Source: Polymorphum gilvum SL003B-26A1
GTDB taxonomy: Bacteria; Pseudomonadota; Alphaproteobacteria; Rhizobiales; Stappiaceae
NCBI RefSeq assembly: GCF_000192745.1
Contig: NC_015259.1
Coordinates: 635,001-699,000, forward strand
Direction of reading: 5' to 3'
DNA: 64,000 nt
The position numbers and the translations under genes are program-made. This document shows, piece by piece, positions 11,004 to 19,293 of this stretch. Below the pieces are notes generated by a model. It did no database searches. It saw only the letters and a list, made by a program, of their open reading frames with translations, and was not told where the DNA came from. The first letter of the stretch is position 1, and each line of letters opens with the position of its first letter.

Positions 11004-12717
11004 GGTGCGCCCACGTAAACGCCGCATCCACCACCGCGCGCAACCCGTCGTCGGCTTGCGCCAGATGCGGCCCGACGATGTCGCAGGCCACCCCTTCCAT
11101 GGCCGTAACGTTCTTGAACCAGGGTGTCTCCTTGGTTCTGGATGCCTTTCCTAGAGCCGTCCTCACTTCGCCCGAAACTGTTTCGGAGATAGCTTCCGCC
11201 CGCGCCCGCGCCAGGTCACAGGTGTTCGCCGAGGTCGACTTGAGGTGCGCATCGACCAGCGCCTCGCCATGCAAGGCAACAGCCCTCTCGACCATCAAAC
11301 CCACAGCAGCCGCAGGCAGGCTCGCAAACAGCTCGTCTTCGAGGGCGCGACGATCGCGCCACATCATCACCTCGCCGCCCGCGGCCTTGAACGCGGCTTC
11401 TTCCGCGGCGTCCGGCTGGACGTCATCGTCACGCAGAATAGACACGCGATATCCAAGCGCCATGAAGGCTTTCGCCAACTTCAAAAGCTTCGACACACCC
11501 TTGCCGTCCACCAGCGACACGCCGCAGGCCGAGATCGAGGTTGCGTTCTGCGTCGTGAAATAATGGTCCAACCCCCGCAGGAGGCCGACTTCACTCGCCC
11601 CTTCGCAAACCATCACAGACGTTGCCAAGAACGCCTCCGGGAAGAGGCGAATGGTTCCTTGAACGTCGTCATCGGTGCCCACGCACGTCGCGGAATGGCC
11701 CGTTGCCGTTTCCCGCACGACGAACAGCTGCGCTCCCGAGAGTTCTCGCAGCGCGACCGGGGAATGTGTCGTCGCGAACACCTGAAGCGGTGGTAGCGTC
11801 TCCTTAGCACCCAGAGACCCCAGAAACCTGATGATGCGGTGCGGTTCGAGACCGTGCTCCAACTCGTCCACAAGCAGCATCGACGACGTCTCGGCCGCCT
11901 TGCGCTGCAATCCGGCGATCAACAGCCGCATCGACCCGATACCGAGTCCTCGAAGCGGCACGCCGTCAGCGTCGTGGAGCGAAATCGTTCCCCCGCTAAA
12001 CGTCACGGAATGGGCGTCGAGCAACGCGCGCGCGTTCGCGCCGATATCGATCCCCAGCTCTCTCGCGGCCTCGCCGACGAGTTTCAGCGTCTCGCCGAGT
12101 TGCTTCTCCGCATCCGTTCCGAAGGCCGAGCGTGCATCCCGCGCCGCCTTCGCCAAGGCTGCCGACGCGTCCGCCTTCTCGTCGGTCAGGCGATTCAAAA
12201 CTGATCCGCGCCGCCAGCCGAGATTGGACTCCGCCAGCGCCCCAATCCGCGTCGGCGCCAAGGCGACGCGATCTTTCCAAGTCAGGTTCCGCGTTGCGTT
12301 CTGCGCCTTGGCCCGCTCGGAAACGAGCGTCCAAACGGGCTCGAGGTCGCTCCCCACAGTCAGCTGGAGGAACAGGACCGTTTCCAGGCCCTTTTCCGGC
12401 TCGTCTTCCATCTCGCCGGTCGCCGCATTGAGACCGCGCAGAAACAGCCCATAGCTCTCGATATTCTTCAGCGCTTCATCCAGCGCACCGATTGTCAGCG
12501 TGATCGTGATCGGCTCATCGACGTTGAGGTTATAGAAATCGGCGTCGGTGAACTGAAGGGTGCGGCGAGCGCCCAGACACAGATCAAGTGCGTCGAGAAT
12601 GGTCGACTTGCCGCTATCTCCTGGACCAATCAGGCAGTTGATGCCGGCTGACGGGTACCAGACAAAGGAACGGATGCAACGGAAGTTGTTGATTTCGACT
12701 TTGCGGATTCGCGCCAT
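10996..12717 (-). CDS. gajA: OLD-family ATPase-TOPRIM nuclease, Gabija GajA-like
   Basis: A 573-aa protein. The N-terminal ABC-type ATPase has Walker A LIGPGDSGKSTILDAL (about residue 35), a signature-like segment (GLGIGSMRLL), Walker B LLVDELEHGLEP and H-loop FATTHSPVAL. The C-terminal TOPRIM nuclease has the glutamate motif CEGASEVGLL and an aspartate cluster (ILRDDDVQ). This is the domain order and length of GajA (about 578 aa), a nicking endonuclease inhibited by nucleotides in characterised Gabija systems. ATG 12717 has an AAGGG upstream. It forms a two-gene operon with the helicase gene at 9585-11003. An OLD-helicase pair of another defence class is an alternative. Confidence 0.8.
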   Translation of the reverse strand: MARIRKVEINNFRCIRSFVWYPSAGINCLIGPGDSGKSTILDALDLCLGARRTLQFTDADFYNLNVDEPITITLTIGALDEALKNIESYGLFLRGLNAATGEMEDEPEKGLETVLFLQLTVGSDLEPVWTLVSERAKAQNATRNLTWKDRVALAPTRIGALAESNLGWRRGSVLNRLTDEKADASAALAKAARDARSAFGTDAEKQLGETLKLVGEAARELGIDIGANARALLDAHSVTFSGGTISLHDADGVPLRGLGIGSMRLLIAGLQRKAAETSSMLLVDELEHGLEPHRIIRFLGSLGAKETLPPLQVFATTHSPVALRELSGAQLFVVRETATGHSATCVGTDDDVQGTIRLFPEAFLATSVMVCEGASEVGLLRGLDHYFTTQNATSISACGVSLVDGKGVSKLLKLAKAFMALGYRVSILRDDDVQPDAAEEAAFKAAGGEVMMWRDRRALEDELFASLPAAAVGLMVERAVALHGEALVDAHLKSTSANTCDLARARAEAISETVSGEVRTALGKASRTKETPWFKNVTAMEGVACDIVGPHLAQADDGLRAVVDAAFTWAHHA

Positions 12718-12849
12718 GTGGCATGCCCTTACGGTTCTATTTTCTTCACGGGGTACATGAAGCAACAGGAATCGCCCAGTTCTCTTCGCAGCGAGCATGA
12801 TACATCAGGGTGCACCTTACGAGCAGGGAGCACTCCCGACGTCACACTA

Positions 12850-13085
12850 CGCCGCCACTCCGGGACCCGCGCTGACGCTGCCTGATGCGGTGGCAGCGGA
12901 CGACCCCTTGGGCCGGAGTCGATTCTCTAATGGCGCCTTGGTGCGATACCCTCTCTTGCCAACTTGTGCCCCCCGCATCGGGCCTGCCCAAGGTCGCCGT
13001 CCGGCCTGCCCGCTCCATTCGGCGGCTGAAGCGGCCTTCCTGTGTTGGACGTATTTCCCCTCACGGGCTGGCTCCCTTGGAGTTC
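12850..13085. repeat. Leader-like repeat F (copy of 21016-21250)
   Basis: Shares gggacccgcgctgacgct (about 12865) and tgcccaaggtcgccgtccgg (about 12985) in the same order and spacing as the leader upstream of the DUF2958 gene. Here it precedes a broken ardC, so it looks like a leader left behind with its decayed gene. Confidence 0.55.
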
Positions 13086-13092
13086 CTTCGAT

Positions 13093-13259
13093 GGCAGCGT
13101 GACGCTTACCCCGTGTCCCGACCACGCCGCCTATATCGACAACTGGGTCAAGGCGCTCAACGCCGACAAGAAGGCCATCTTCACGCCGCCTCTCAGGCAG
13201 CCAAGGCCACCGATTTCCTCGGTGGCCTGCATTCCGCCGAAGCGGAGGAGGCGGCCTGA
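13093..13259 (+). pseudogene. ardC: ardC C-terminal fragment, frameshifted
   Basis: The DNA encodes VTLTPCPDHAAYIDNWVKAL and ADKKAIF, matching the C-terminal part of the intact ArdC at 6779-7687. After codon ATCTTC one base is missing compared with the intact gene; the remainder (ATDFLGGL...EEAA) continues in another frame to a stop at 13259. No N-terminal part is present upstream, only a leader-like repeat. Confidence 0.8.
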
Positions 13260-13309
13260 CGGCCGCCTTTCTCTCGTTCTTAGTCAGCCTCTGTGCATTG
13301 CCCGATCCG

Positions 13310-13696
13310 TCAAGACCGTAACGAGACAGCGTTCGTGCAGTCGCGCTCGCCCATGACGCATTCCAGTACACGTAATTCTAGCCTGGCCGGAACCTGAGCG
13401 CAGGGGACACCTACGAATTGAACAAAGCTTGTCTTGCTTCCGCCGGCAGGAACGTCGCTAACCGGACCGGGCCAAGGCACATTGCTCCGGTTGTCGTTGA
13501 AGGACAGCCAGTAGTTGAAAGTCCTCAACATGGCGGAACCTCGGTTGGTGATCTCCACATTCACCATGCAGGTCCGGGCCGATCCTTCACCCAAATTCTC
13601 CTTGCCGATAATTCTGACCTCGACCCTGTCGCCGCCAATGCAGGCGGTGAGTGCAAGCAACGCGACTACTGGAAACGTGCGCCAACTCCTTGACAT
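13310..13696 (-). CDS. Small predicted lipoprotein
   Basis: A 128-aa protein starting MSRSWRTFPVVALLALTAC, a lipoprotein signal peptide with a LTAC lipobox at about residues 16-19. The mature part is beta-rich (VEVRIIGKENLG, CMVNVEITNRGSAML), resembling small immunoglobulin-like secreted proteins, with cysteines near the end. GGGAGGACAGG precedes ATG 13696. It lies alone between ardC debris and an oppositely oriented integrase. I do not recognise a named family. Confidence 0.65.
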   Translation of the reverse strand: MSRSWRTFPVVALLALTACIGGDRVEVRIIGKENLGEGSARTCMVNVEITNRGSAMLRTFNYWLSFNDNRSNVPWPGPVSDVPAGGSKTSFVQFVGVPCAQVPARLELRVLECVMGERDCTNAVSLRS

Positions 13697-13896
13697 CCTG
13701 TCCTCCCGAAGCGGGTTGTCGAAAAAAAGCCAACCGACCCGCGTCGAAGAAGAATCGTGGTTTCTCTGCAACAGGGCGTCAGGTCGAGTGAGTGACAGAA
13801 TGGGCAATAGTGTCGCTCGCCCAAGCGGTCCTGCGTTACGATTCAAGAAGTTGAAACAGTAACGGAGGGACGGCCTTCTTTCAGACGCGAGGCGAT

Positions 13897-14481
13897 ATGG
13901 ACTGGAGCCTGTTCGACACGGCCGGCCACCGGAAGTACCTGACCGAGGCCGAACGGCGGGCATTCATCAAGGCTGCGAAGAACCAGGCGCCGGAGGTCTA
14001 CACGCTCTGCCTGGTGCTCAAGGACACGGGCTGCCGCCTTTCCGAGGCGCTCGCTCTGACCGCCGATCACATCGATCTGCGCGCGGGCGTCATCGTCTTC
14101 CGAAGCCTTAAAAAGCGCCGACTAGGCGTGCATCGGGCGGTGCCCGTGTCGCCGACGGTGCTGGCTGAACTCGATCGTGTGCACGGGGTGCGCGCCGCTC
14201 AGGGTGCCCCGTCGGGCGGCACTTCGGTGCGGCTTTGGCCGTGGCACCGCATGACCGGGCACCGGCGTGTTAAGGAGGTAATGGAGGCGGCGGGTGTCAG
14301 CGGCCCGCACGCGACAGCCAAGGGATTGCGCCACGGCTTTGGCGTGGCCGCGCTGGAGCGCGGGATTCCGATCACGCTGCTTCAGAAATGGCTGGGTCAC
14401 GCCAAGCTGGCGACCACGGCAATCTACGGCGATGCCGTCGGCGCCGAAGAGCGCCGCATGGCCCGGAAGCTATGGGATTAG
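13897..14481 (+). CDS. Compact tyrosine recombinase, copy 1
   Basis: A 194-aa protein made almost only of the catalytic domain of phage-type integrases. The catalytic arginine lies in TGCRLSEAL, HxxR in GLRHGFGV, the second histidine in LGHAKL and the nucleophile tyrosine in TTAIYGDAV. The N-terminal core-binding domain is missing. This is not a truncation, because a second 194-aa member at 48280-48864 has the same length and layout. It may act in resolution or integration of a plasmid or island. GAGG precedes the ATG. The flanking DNA holds ardC pieces in permuted order (see findings). Confidence 0.85.
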   Translation: MDWSLFDTAGHRKYLTEAERRAFIKAAKNQAPEVYTLCLVLKDTGCRLSEALALTADHIDLRAGVIVFRSLKKRRLGVHRAVPVSPTVLAELDRVHGVRAAQGAPSGGTSVRLWPWHRMTGHRRVKEVMEAAGVSGPHATAKGLRHGFGVAALERGIPITLLQKWLGHAKLATTAIYGDAVGAEERRMARKLWD

Positions 14482-14536
14482 TTGGATTTTTGGCGCTTGA
14501 TTTCTGTGACTGAATTGCCCATTCCGTCACACAACG

Positions 14537-14606
14537 AAAGAGGCGATGACGCCCGCACCATGGAGGAACTCGTGGCCGATCTCGGTGCCGGCTTCCTTCT
14601 GGCCAG
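14537..14606 (+). pseudogene. ardC: ardC internal fragment
   Basis: Encodes EELVADLGAGFLLA, matching EELVAELGAAFLCA of ArdC just before the C-terminal part. It is joined directly to an IS30-type transposase tail, so the rest of the gene was replaced by the insertion. Confidence 0.7.
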
Positions 14607-14607
14607 T

Positions 14608-14849
14608 ACGCCATCGGCATCCGGGCCTTCTTCTGCGACCCGCACAGCCCCTGGCAGCGCGGCTCGATCGAGAACAGCAACGGCCGCCTGCGCCGCGAGC
14701 TGCCGCGCAAGACCCGCCTCGGAGACTACACCGATGACGGCATCGACGACGTGATCTGGAGCCTCAACACAACGCCTCGAAAGTGCCTCGGCTTCCGAAC
14801 ACCAATCGAGGCTTTCGCCCTCAACCTCGGTGTCGCACTTGAAAAGTGA
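14608..14849 (+). pseudogene. IS30-family transposase C-terminal remnant
   Basis: Reads FFCDPHSPWQRGSIENSNG, then RLRRELPRKTRL and TPRKCLGFRTPIEAF. These are the last catalytic glutamate region and tail of IS30-family DDE transposases. The N-terminal two thirds and left end are absent. Its stop overlaps the 3' end of the opposite-strand universal stress gene, so the insertion end reaches into that gene. Confidence 0.75.
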
Positions 14850-15294
14850 ATCCAGCATCATCTTCCTTCGATACTGCAACAAGCAAGCTGCACGGCGCGT
14901 GAGCAAGCAAGGAAGCGCCAGTGGAGCCGCGCCACCATCGCGCCAGCGCGGTCTGTTCGCGGTGGCCAACGACGATCAGCTCCGCGCCGACCTCACGGGC
15001 CGTGCGCCCGATTTCTTCCGCCGGATTGCCGACGGCCAGGCGGGTTTCGACCGGCAGACCGGATGCCTGCAAGGTCTCGGCGGCCTCGGTAAGGAGGTGG
15101 CGCACTTCCTGATATTCTCGCTCCGGCAAGTCTGAGGGTGCCGCAGCTTCCGCGAGCGCAACACCCAGCTCGGGGGCAACGACGGCGAGGAGGTAGACAC
15201 GGGCCCGGCAAAGCGAGGCCAGCTCGGCCCCCTGGTCCAACGCCTCGCGGCCTTGCCGGCTGCCGTCATAGGCCAGCAGGATCGTCCGGTACAT
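14821..15294 (-). CDS. Universal stress protein, UspA family
   Basis: A 157-aa single-domain UspA protein. It starts MYRTILLAYDGS (beta 1 with the nucleotide-contacting aspartate), has EIGRTAREVGAELIVVGHRE and ends its domain with the family motif region STGASLLAHAPCSLLVAV. UspA proteins bind nucleotides and help survival in oxidative and starvation stress. AAGGAG precedes ATG 15294. The last 10 residues after LLVAVSK overlap the IS30 remnant on the other strand, so the original C terminus has probably been replaced by insertion-derived codons. It is divergently placed from the MarR-EmrAB operon. Confidence 0.88.
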   Translation of the reverse strand: MYRTILLAYDGSRQGREALDQGAELASLCRARVYLLAVVAPELGVALAEAAAPSDLPEREYQEVRHLLTEAAETLQASGLPVETRLAVGNPAEEIGRTAREVGAELIVVGHREQTALARWWRGSTGASLLAHAPCSLLVAVSKEDDAGFTFQVRHRG

Positions 15295-15383
15295 CGTGGT
15301 TCTCCTTCTTAGTGATCGCGATGGAATGCCTTTCCCGGCCAAGCGGACAGAACAGCCATCCGGGCTGATATCTCTCGACATTC

Positions 15384-15397
15384 GATAGGTGGCTATC
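15384..15397. promoter_or_regulatory. Candidate MarR operator
   Basis: Perfect inverted repeat GATAG-GTGG-CTATC in the divergent usp-marR intergenic region, next to AT-rich promoter-like DNA, 44 bp before the marR start. Position and symmetry suit autoregulation by the MarR protein; the binding itself is inference. Confidence 0.45.
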
Positions 15398-15440
15398 TAT
15401 TATTTATCAAATATAGCAGAGCAACCATTCAGGCAAGGAA

Positions 15441-15935
15441 ATGAAGAAGCCTCTCAGCGATCAGGAACAATTCGGCCTCCGCCTCGGCCTGGTCGCCCGG
15501 CTGTGGCGCGCCGAGATCGATCGGCGGCTGGCCACCTTTGGCCTCACCGAAGCCCGCTGGTTGACGCTGTTGCATCTTTCTCGGCTGGCCGAAGCGGCAA
15601 CTCAGCGTGAATTGGCTGAGGCGGTCGGTGTGCGGGGGCCGACCCTGGTGCGCACGCTGGACCGGCTTGAAGCCGAGGGGCTGATCGAGCGTCGGACAGA
15701 AGCTGCCGACCGCCGCACCAAATCGGTTCACCTGCGCGCGGAGGCCGCCCCCGTCCTGGAACGGATCGAGGCGACCGCGGCGGCGGTGCGCGCGGAAATC
15801 TTGTCCGACATATCCCATGCCGAAGTGACGACCTGTCTGAAGGTCTTCGAGCAGATCGCCGGCAAGCTGGGTGGCGCGGAAACGGCGATGCAGCTTACGC
15901 ACCGACGGACAGGTGAGCCATGGACCAGCGTGTGA
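15441..15935 (+). CDS. MarR/SlyA-family transcriptional regulator
   Basis: A 164-aa winged-helix regulator. The recognition-helix region reads TQRELAEAVGVRGPTLVRTLDRLEAEG, followed by the wing DRRTKSVHL (DxRxK). It is the first gene of an operon with an EmrA/EmrB-type pump; its stop overlaps the emrA start. MarR proteins commonly repress such pumps until a small ligand binds. AAGGAA precedes the ATG. Confidence 0.88.
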   Translation: MKKPLSDQEQFGLRLGLVARLWRAEIDRRLATFGLTEARWLTLLHLSRLAEAATQRELAEAVGVRGPTLVRTLDRLEAEGLIERRTEAADRRTKSVHLRAEAAPVLERIEATAAAVRAEILSDISHAEVTTCLKVFEQIAGKLGGAETAMQLTHRRTGEPWTSV

Positions 15936-17110
15936 GCCGCCTGGGACGCCAGAGCCACCATCCGGAAACCGATCTGCGCACAGCCCCCGATAAGGAGACG
16001 GAGGCCGCGTCAGAGGCGGTGTCACCGCCTGCCCGCACCCGGCCGTGGCGGCTCTATGGCGCGACCCTGGCCGCGCTCATTGTTCTCGGAGCCGGTGGCT
16101 GGTGGCTGTATCAGCAGTTCATCCACGTCTTTGTCACGGATGCCCGCGTTGCCGCCGACATTGTTGCTCTGAGCAGCCGGGTACCCGGCTGGGTCACGGC
16201 CGTCGAGGTCATCGAGGGCGATTCCGTTCAAAAGGGCCGCGTGCTGGTTCGGATCGACGACCGGGAAAGCCGTCTGCTCGTTCAGGAGCTTGATGCGCAG
16301 ATCGTCGGGATCAGCCGCCGCCGGGAGGAAATCGAGGCGCGCATCAAGCTGACCGACCGCCAGACGGCGAGCCGGATCGCCGCCAAGGAGGCGGCGGTGA
16401 GGGCAGCCGAAGCCGCGCTGGCCGCAGCGATGGCGCAACGCGATCTTGCCAGACAGGACAATGATCGGGCTGAGAAGCTGGTGCCGAGCGGCGCCATCAC
16501 CCGCGCGCGCCTGGACCAGACGCGGGCGGCGCTGGAGACGGCAAAACAGCAGGTGCTGAGCGCGCAGGCCGACCTGGAGAATGCCCGCGCCGCCCTTGCC
16601 GAGGCCGAAGCCGCGCGCGAGGAACTCACGGTGCTCAGAACCCAGCTCGCGGAGCTTGGTCCGGAGGAACAACGGCTGCGGGCGCAACGGGAGCGCGCGG
16701 CGCTCGATCTCGAAGACCGCACCATCGCCATGCCGTTCGACGGGGTGGTGGACCGGACCTTCGTGGACGCAGGCGAATACATCACGCCCGGCCAGCGTCT
16801 TCTGATGGTGCATGACCCGGAGCAAGTGCGCGTCGAGGCGAACGTCAAGGAGACCGACATCCGCTTCTTCCAGCCCGGAAAGATCGTCACGATCACCGTC
16901 GATGCCCTGCCGGGGCGGCGCTTCGAGGGCACGGTCACGCGCGTCGGGCAGGCCGCCACCAGCGAGTTCGCCCTGCTGCCCAACCCAAACCCGAGCGGCA
17001 ATTTCACCAAGATCACCCAGCGCCTGCCGGTGCGCATCGCCGTCCGGCAGGACGGCGGCGAGCTCAAGCCGGGCATGATGGTGGAGCTGGAGGCCAGGGC
17101 CGGTGACTAG
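15920..17110 (+). CDS. emrA: HlyD/EmrA-type membrane fusion protein
   Basis: A 396-aa periplasmic adaptor. A single N-terminal membrane helix (about residues 45-65) follows a basic cytoplasmic segment. The lipoyl half (VPGWVTAVEVIEGDSVQKG) is split by a long coiled coil (about residues 120-250) and completed by MPFDGVVDRTFVDAGEYITPGQ, then a beta-barrel domain. It would link the inner-membrane EmrB transporter to an outer-membrane channel for drug or acid efflux. The ATG overlaps the marR stop and its stop overlaps the emrB start. Confidence 0.88.
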   Translation: MDQRVSRLGRQSHHPETDLRTAPDKETEAASEAVSPPARTRPWRLYGATLAALIVLGAGGWWLYQQFIHVFVTDARVAADIVALSSRVPGWVTAVEVIEGDSVQKGRVLVRIDDRESRLLVQELDAQIVGISRRREEIEARIKLTDRQTASRIAAKEAAVRAAEAALAAAMAQRDLARQDNDRAEKLVPSGAITRARLDQTRAALETAKQQVLSAQADLENARAALAEAEAAREELTVLRTQLAELGPEEQRLRAQRERAALDLEDRTIAMPFDGVVDRTFVDAGEYITPGQRLLMVHDPEQVRVEANVKETDIRFFQPGKIVTITVDALPGRRFEGTVTRVGQAATSEFALLPNPNPSGNFTKITQRLPVRIAVRQDGGELKPGMMVELEARAGD

Positions 17111-18734
17111 CGCGCCCCGCCCGGACAGCATCGAGGGCCTGTTCGCCCGTTTCGGCCCGTCCTATCGCTGGCTGGTCACGGTGACGGTCATGATGGGCAC
17201 CATCGCGACCATCCTGAGCGCCACCATCGTCAACGTGGCCCTGCCCGACATCATGGGCGCTTTCGGCATGGGCCAGGACAAGGCGCAACTTCTCTCTACC
17301 GGCTTCCTCGCCGCGATGACCGGGACCATGCTGCTGAATGCCTGGATGGTCGAGACATTCGGCCAGCGCGCGACCTTTATGCTGGCGCTGACAGTCTTCA
17401 TCATCGCCTCCGTCATGGGCGGGCTCGCACCCGCCGAGGGCGTGCTGATCCTGGCTCGCGTCCTACAAGGCGGCGCGGCCGGCATCCTCCAGCCGCTCGC
17501 CATGCAGACGATCTTCCAGGTTTTCCCACCGGAAAAGCGGGGTTCGGCCATGGGCATCTACGGCATCGGCGTGGTGCTGGCTCCTGCCCTGGGCCCGACG
17601 CTGGGCGGGATCATGGTGGACAGCTTCAACTGGCGCTATGTGTTCTTCATGGCCGTGCCGTTCTGCCTCATCGGCCTGTTCCTGGCCACGCTCTTCATGC
17701 CGGGCCGGGCAACTGCCGGACCGCCGCGCAAATTCGACTGGATCGGCTTCGGCCTGCTGACAGTGTTCCTGGTCACCTTGCTGAACGGATTGTCGAACGG
17801 GCAACGCTACGGCTGGATGTCCGATCCCATCCTGCGCGATTTCGCTATCGCCTTTGTCACGGGCATCGGATTCATTGTCTGGGAACTGCGTACACCGGCA
17901 CCCATGCTCAATCTCAAGCTCTTCACGAACCGGGTCTATGCGGGCGCATCCGTCGTGGCCTTCATTTTCGGGGCGGGGATCTTCGGTTCGACCTTCTTGA
18001 TTCCGCTGTTCGTGCAAACAATCCAGGGCTATACGCCGACGCGCTCGGGCCTGCTGCTGATGCCAGCCGGTCTGATTCTGGCCCTGGTCTTCCCGATCGC
18101 CGGACGGCTGACCGACAAGACGCCAGCCTATGCCACGGTCATGTTCGGGCTGGCGGTCTTCGCGCTGTCGTCGTTCCTGATGACCGGCGTGGACACCGAT
18201 ACGTCGTTCTGGCTGTTCGCCTGGTGGATCATGCTGGGGCGGATCGGCCTTGGTTTCATCATGCCGAGCCTGAACGCCGGCGCCCTCAAGGCGCTGCCCA
18301 TGACGCTACTCGGTCAGGGCTCCGGAGCGATCAACTTCGTGCGCCAACTCGGCGGGGCGTTCGGCGTCAATCTTCTTTCCATCGCCCTGGAACGGCGCTC
18401 GCAGCTCTACGTGGACAGCTTCACGGCGGCGCAGCACGCGGGCAACAGCGCGACGGCCGACATGCTGCGCGAAGTAACCGGCTTGCTCGCGCAGGCCGGC
18501 GTGCCGGAAGCGATTCGCCAGGCCGGGGCGATGAACTATCTCGGCCGCGTGATTTACAGCCAGGGCAACATGCTGGGATACCGCGACAGCTTCTTTATCG
18601 TCGGCGTGATCTTCCTGGCCGCCCTTGTCCCGGCGCTGATGATGCGCCGACGGCCACAGCGCCCGCCAGCGCAAAGTGATGCGGCGAGGCGTGGCGCAGC
18701 CCATACAAAGGATGTGCCTCAGCCTGCCCGGTGA
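17103..18734 (+). CDS. emrB: EmrB/QacA-family (DHA2) multidrug transporter
   Basis: A 543-aa MFS transporter with about 14 hydrophobic helices. The N-terminal motif NVALPDIMGAFG and motif C-like GIGVVLAPALGPTLGG identify the DHA2 drug:proton antiporter group. It starts at a GTG overlapping the end of emrA by 8 bases, so MarR, EmrA and EmrB are one transcription unit. Substrates are not predictable; uncouplers and hydrophobic drugs are typical of the family. Confidence 0.9.
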   Translation: MTSAPRPDSIEGLFARFGPSYRWLVTVTVMMGTIATILSATIVNVALPDIMGAFGMGQDKAQLLSTGFLAAMTGTMLLNAWMVETFGQRATFMLALTVFIIASVMGGLAPAEGVLILARVLQGGAAGILQPLAMQTIFQVFPPEKRGSAMGIYGIGVVLAPALGPTLGGIMVDSFNWRYVFFMAVPFCLIGLFLATLFMPGRATAGPPRKFDWIGFGLLTVFLVTLLNGLSNGQRYGWMSDPILRDFAIAFVTGIGFIVWELRTPAPMLNLKLFTNRVYAGASVVAFIFGAGIFGSTFLIPLFVQTIQGYTPTRSGLLLMPAGLILALVFPIAGRLTDKTPAYATVMFGLAVFALSSFLMTGVDTDTSFWLFAWWIMLGRIGLGFIMPSLNAGALKALPMTLLGQGSGAINFVRQLGGAFGVNLLSIALERRSQLYVDSFTAAQHAGNSATADMLREVTGLLAQAGVPEAIRQAGAMNYLGRVIYSQGNMLGYRDSFFIVGVIFLAALVPALMMRRRPQRPPAQSDAARRGAAHTKDVPQPAR

Positions 18735-18747
18735 GAAACGGCCTTCG

Positions 18748-19200
18748 TCAGCGGTCGTCCGGCTGCAAGTTCAGCCGGGGGCCGATTGCGAGGGAGGGAG
18801 AGGTGGTGGCGTCCCGGCCTTCCCTCTCCGGCCATCCCCGCGCCAGCCAGCGGCGCGAGACATTTTCGAGCGCGTCGAACACGTCTCCAAGCTCTGCGCC
18901 TTGCGGCGTCAGGCCGTAAGAGACCTCCGGGGGGATCGAGGGAACATGGTGGCGATAGACGATGCCGTGTTCTTCGAGCATCCGCAGGCGTTGCGTCAGG
19001 ACCTTCGACGAGATGCCGGGGATCGCCCGCCGCAACGCGCCGAAACGCAACGGCCCGTCCTGGCGCAGATGCCAGAGTATGTAAGTCGTCCATGACCCCA
19101 TGAGCAGGCGCAAGAGCGCATCCACGGGACAGACTGGCGGCGGCGGGTTGCGGGGCACTTTGTGGTTACCTGAAGGTTCCTGCTTCCCTTTAGATACCAT
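18748..19200 (-). CDS. HxlR-family transcriptional regulator
   Basis: A 150-aa winged-helix protein of the HxlR type. CPVDALLRLLMGSWTTYIL, RFGALRRAIPGISSKVLTQR and LRMLEEHGIVYR are the family hallmarks, including the N-terminal cysteine that can sense redox or electrophiles. It is convergent with emrB and divergent from the NmrA-like gene it probably controls. The start at 19200 leaves a 93-bp promoter gap; an upstream ATG at 19266 would leave only 27 bp and has no ribosome site. Confidence 0.83.
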   Translation of the reverse strand: MVSKGKQEPSGNHKVPRNPPPPVCPVDALLRLLMGSWTTYILWHLRQDGPLRFGALRRAIPGISSKVLTQRLRMLEEHGIVYRHHVPSIPPEVSYGLTPQGAELGDVFDALENVSRRWLARGWPEREGRDATTSPSLAIGPRLNLQPDDR

Positions 19201-19293
19201 ACCGACAATAATGATCGCCGTCGAGCGCCATGATGCCCCTGCGAGCGGCGGCTTGTCTTTGTTCACACGTGCAAAAAGGAAAGGAGAAGGGTC

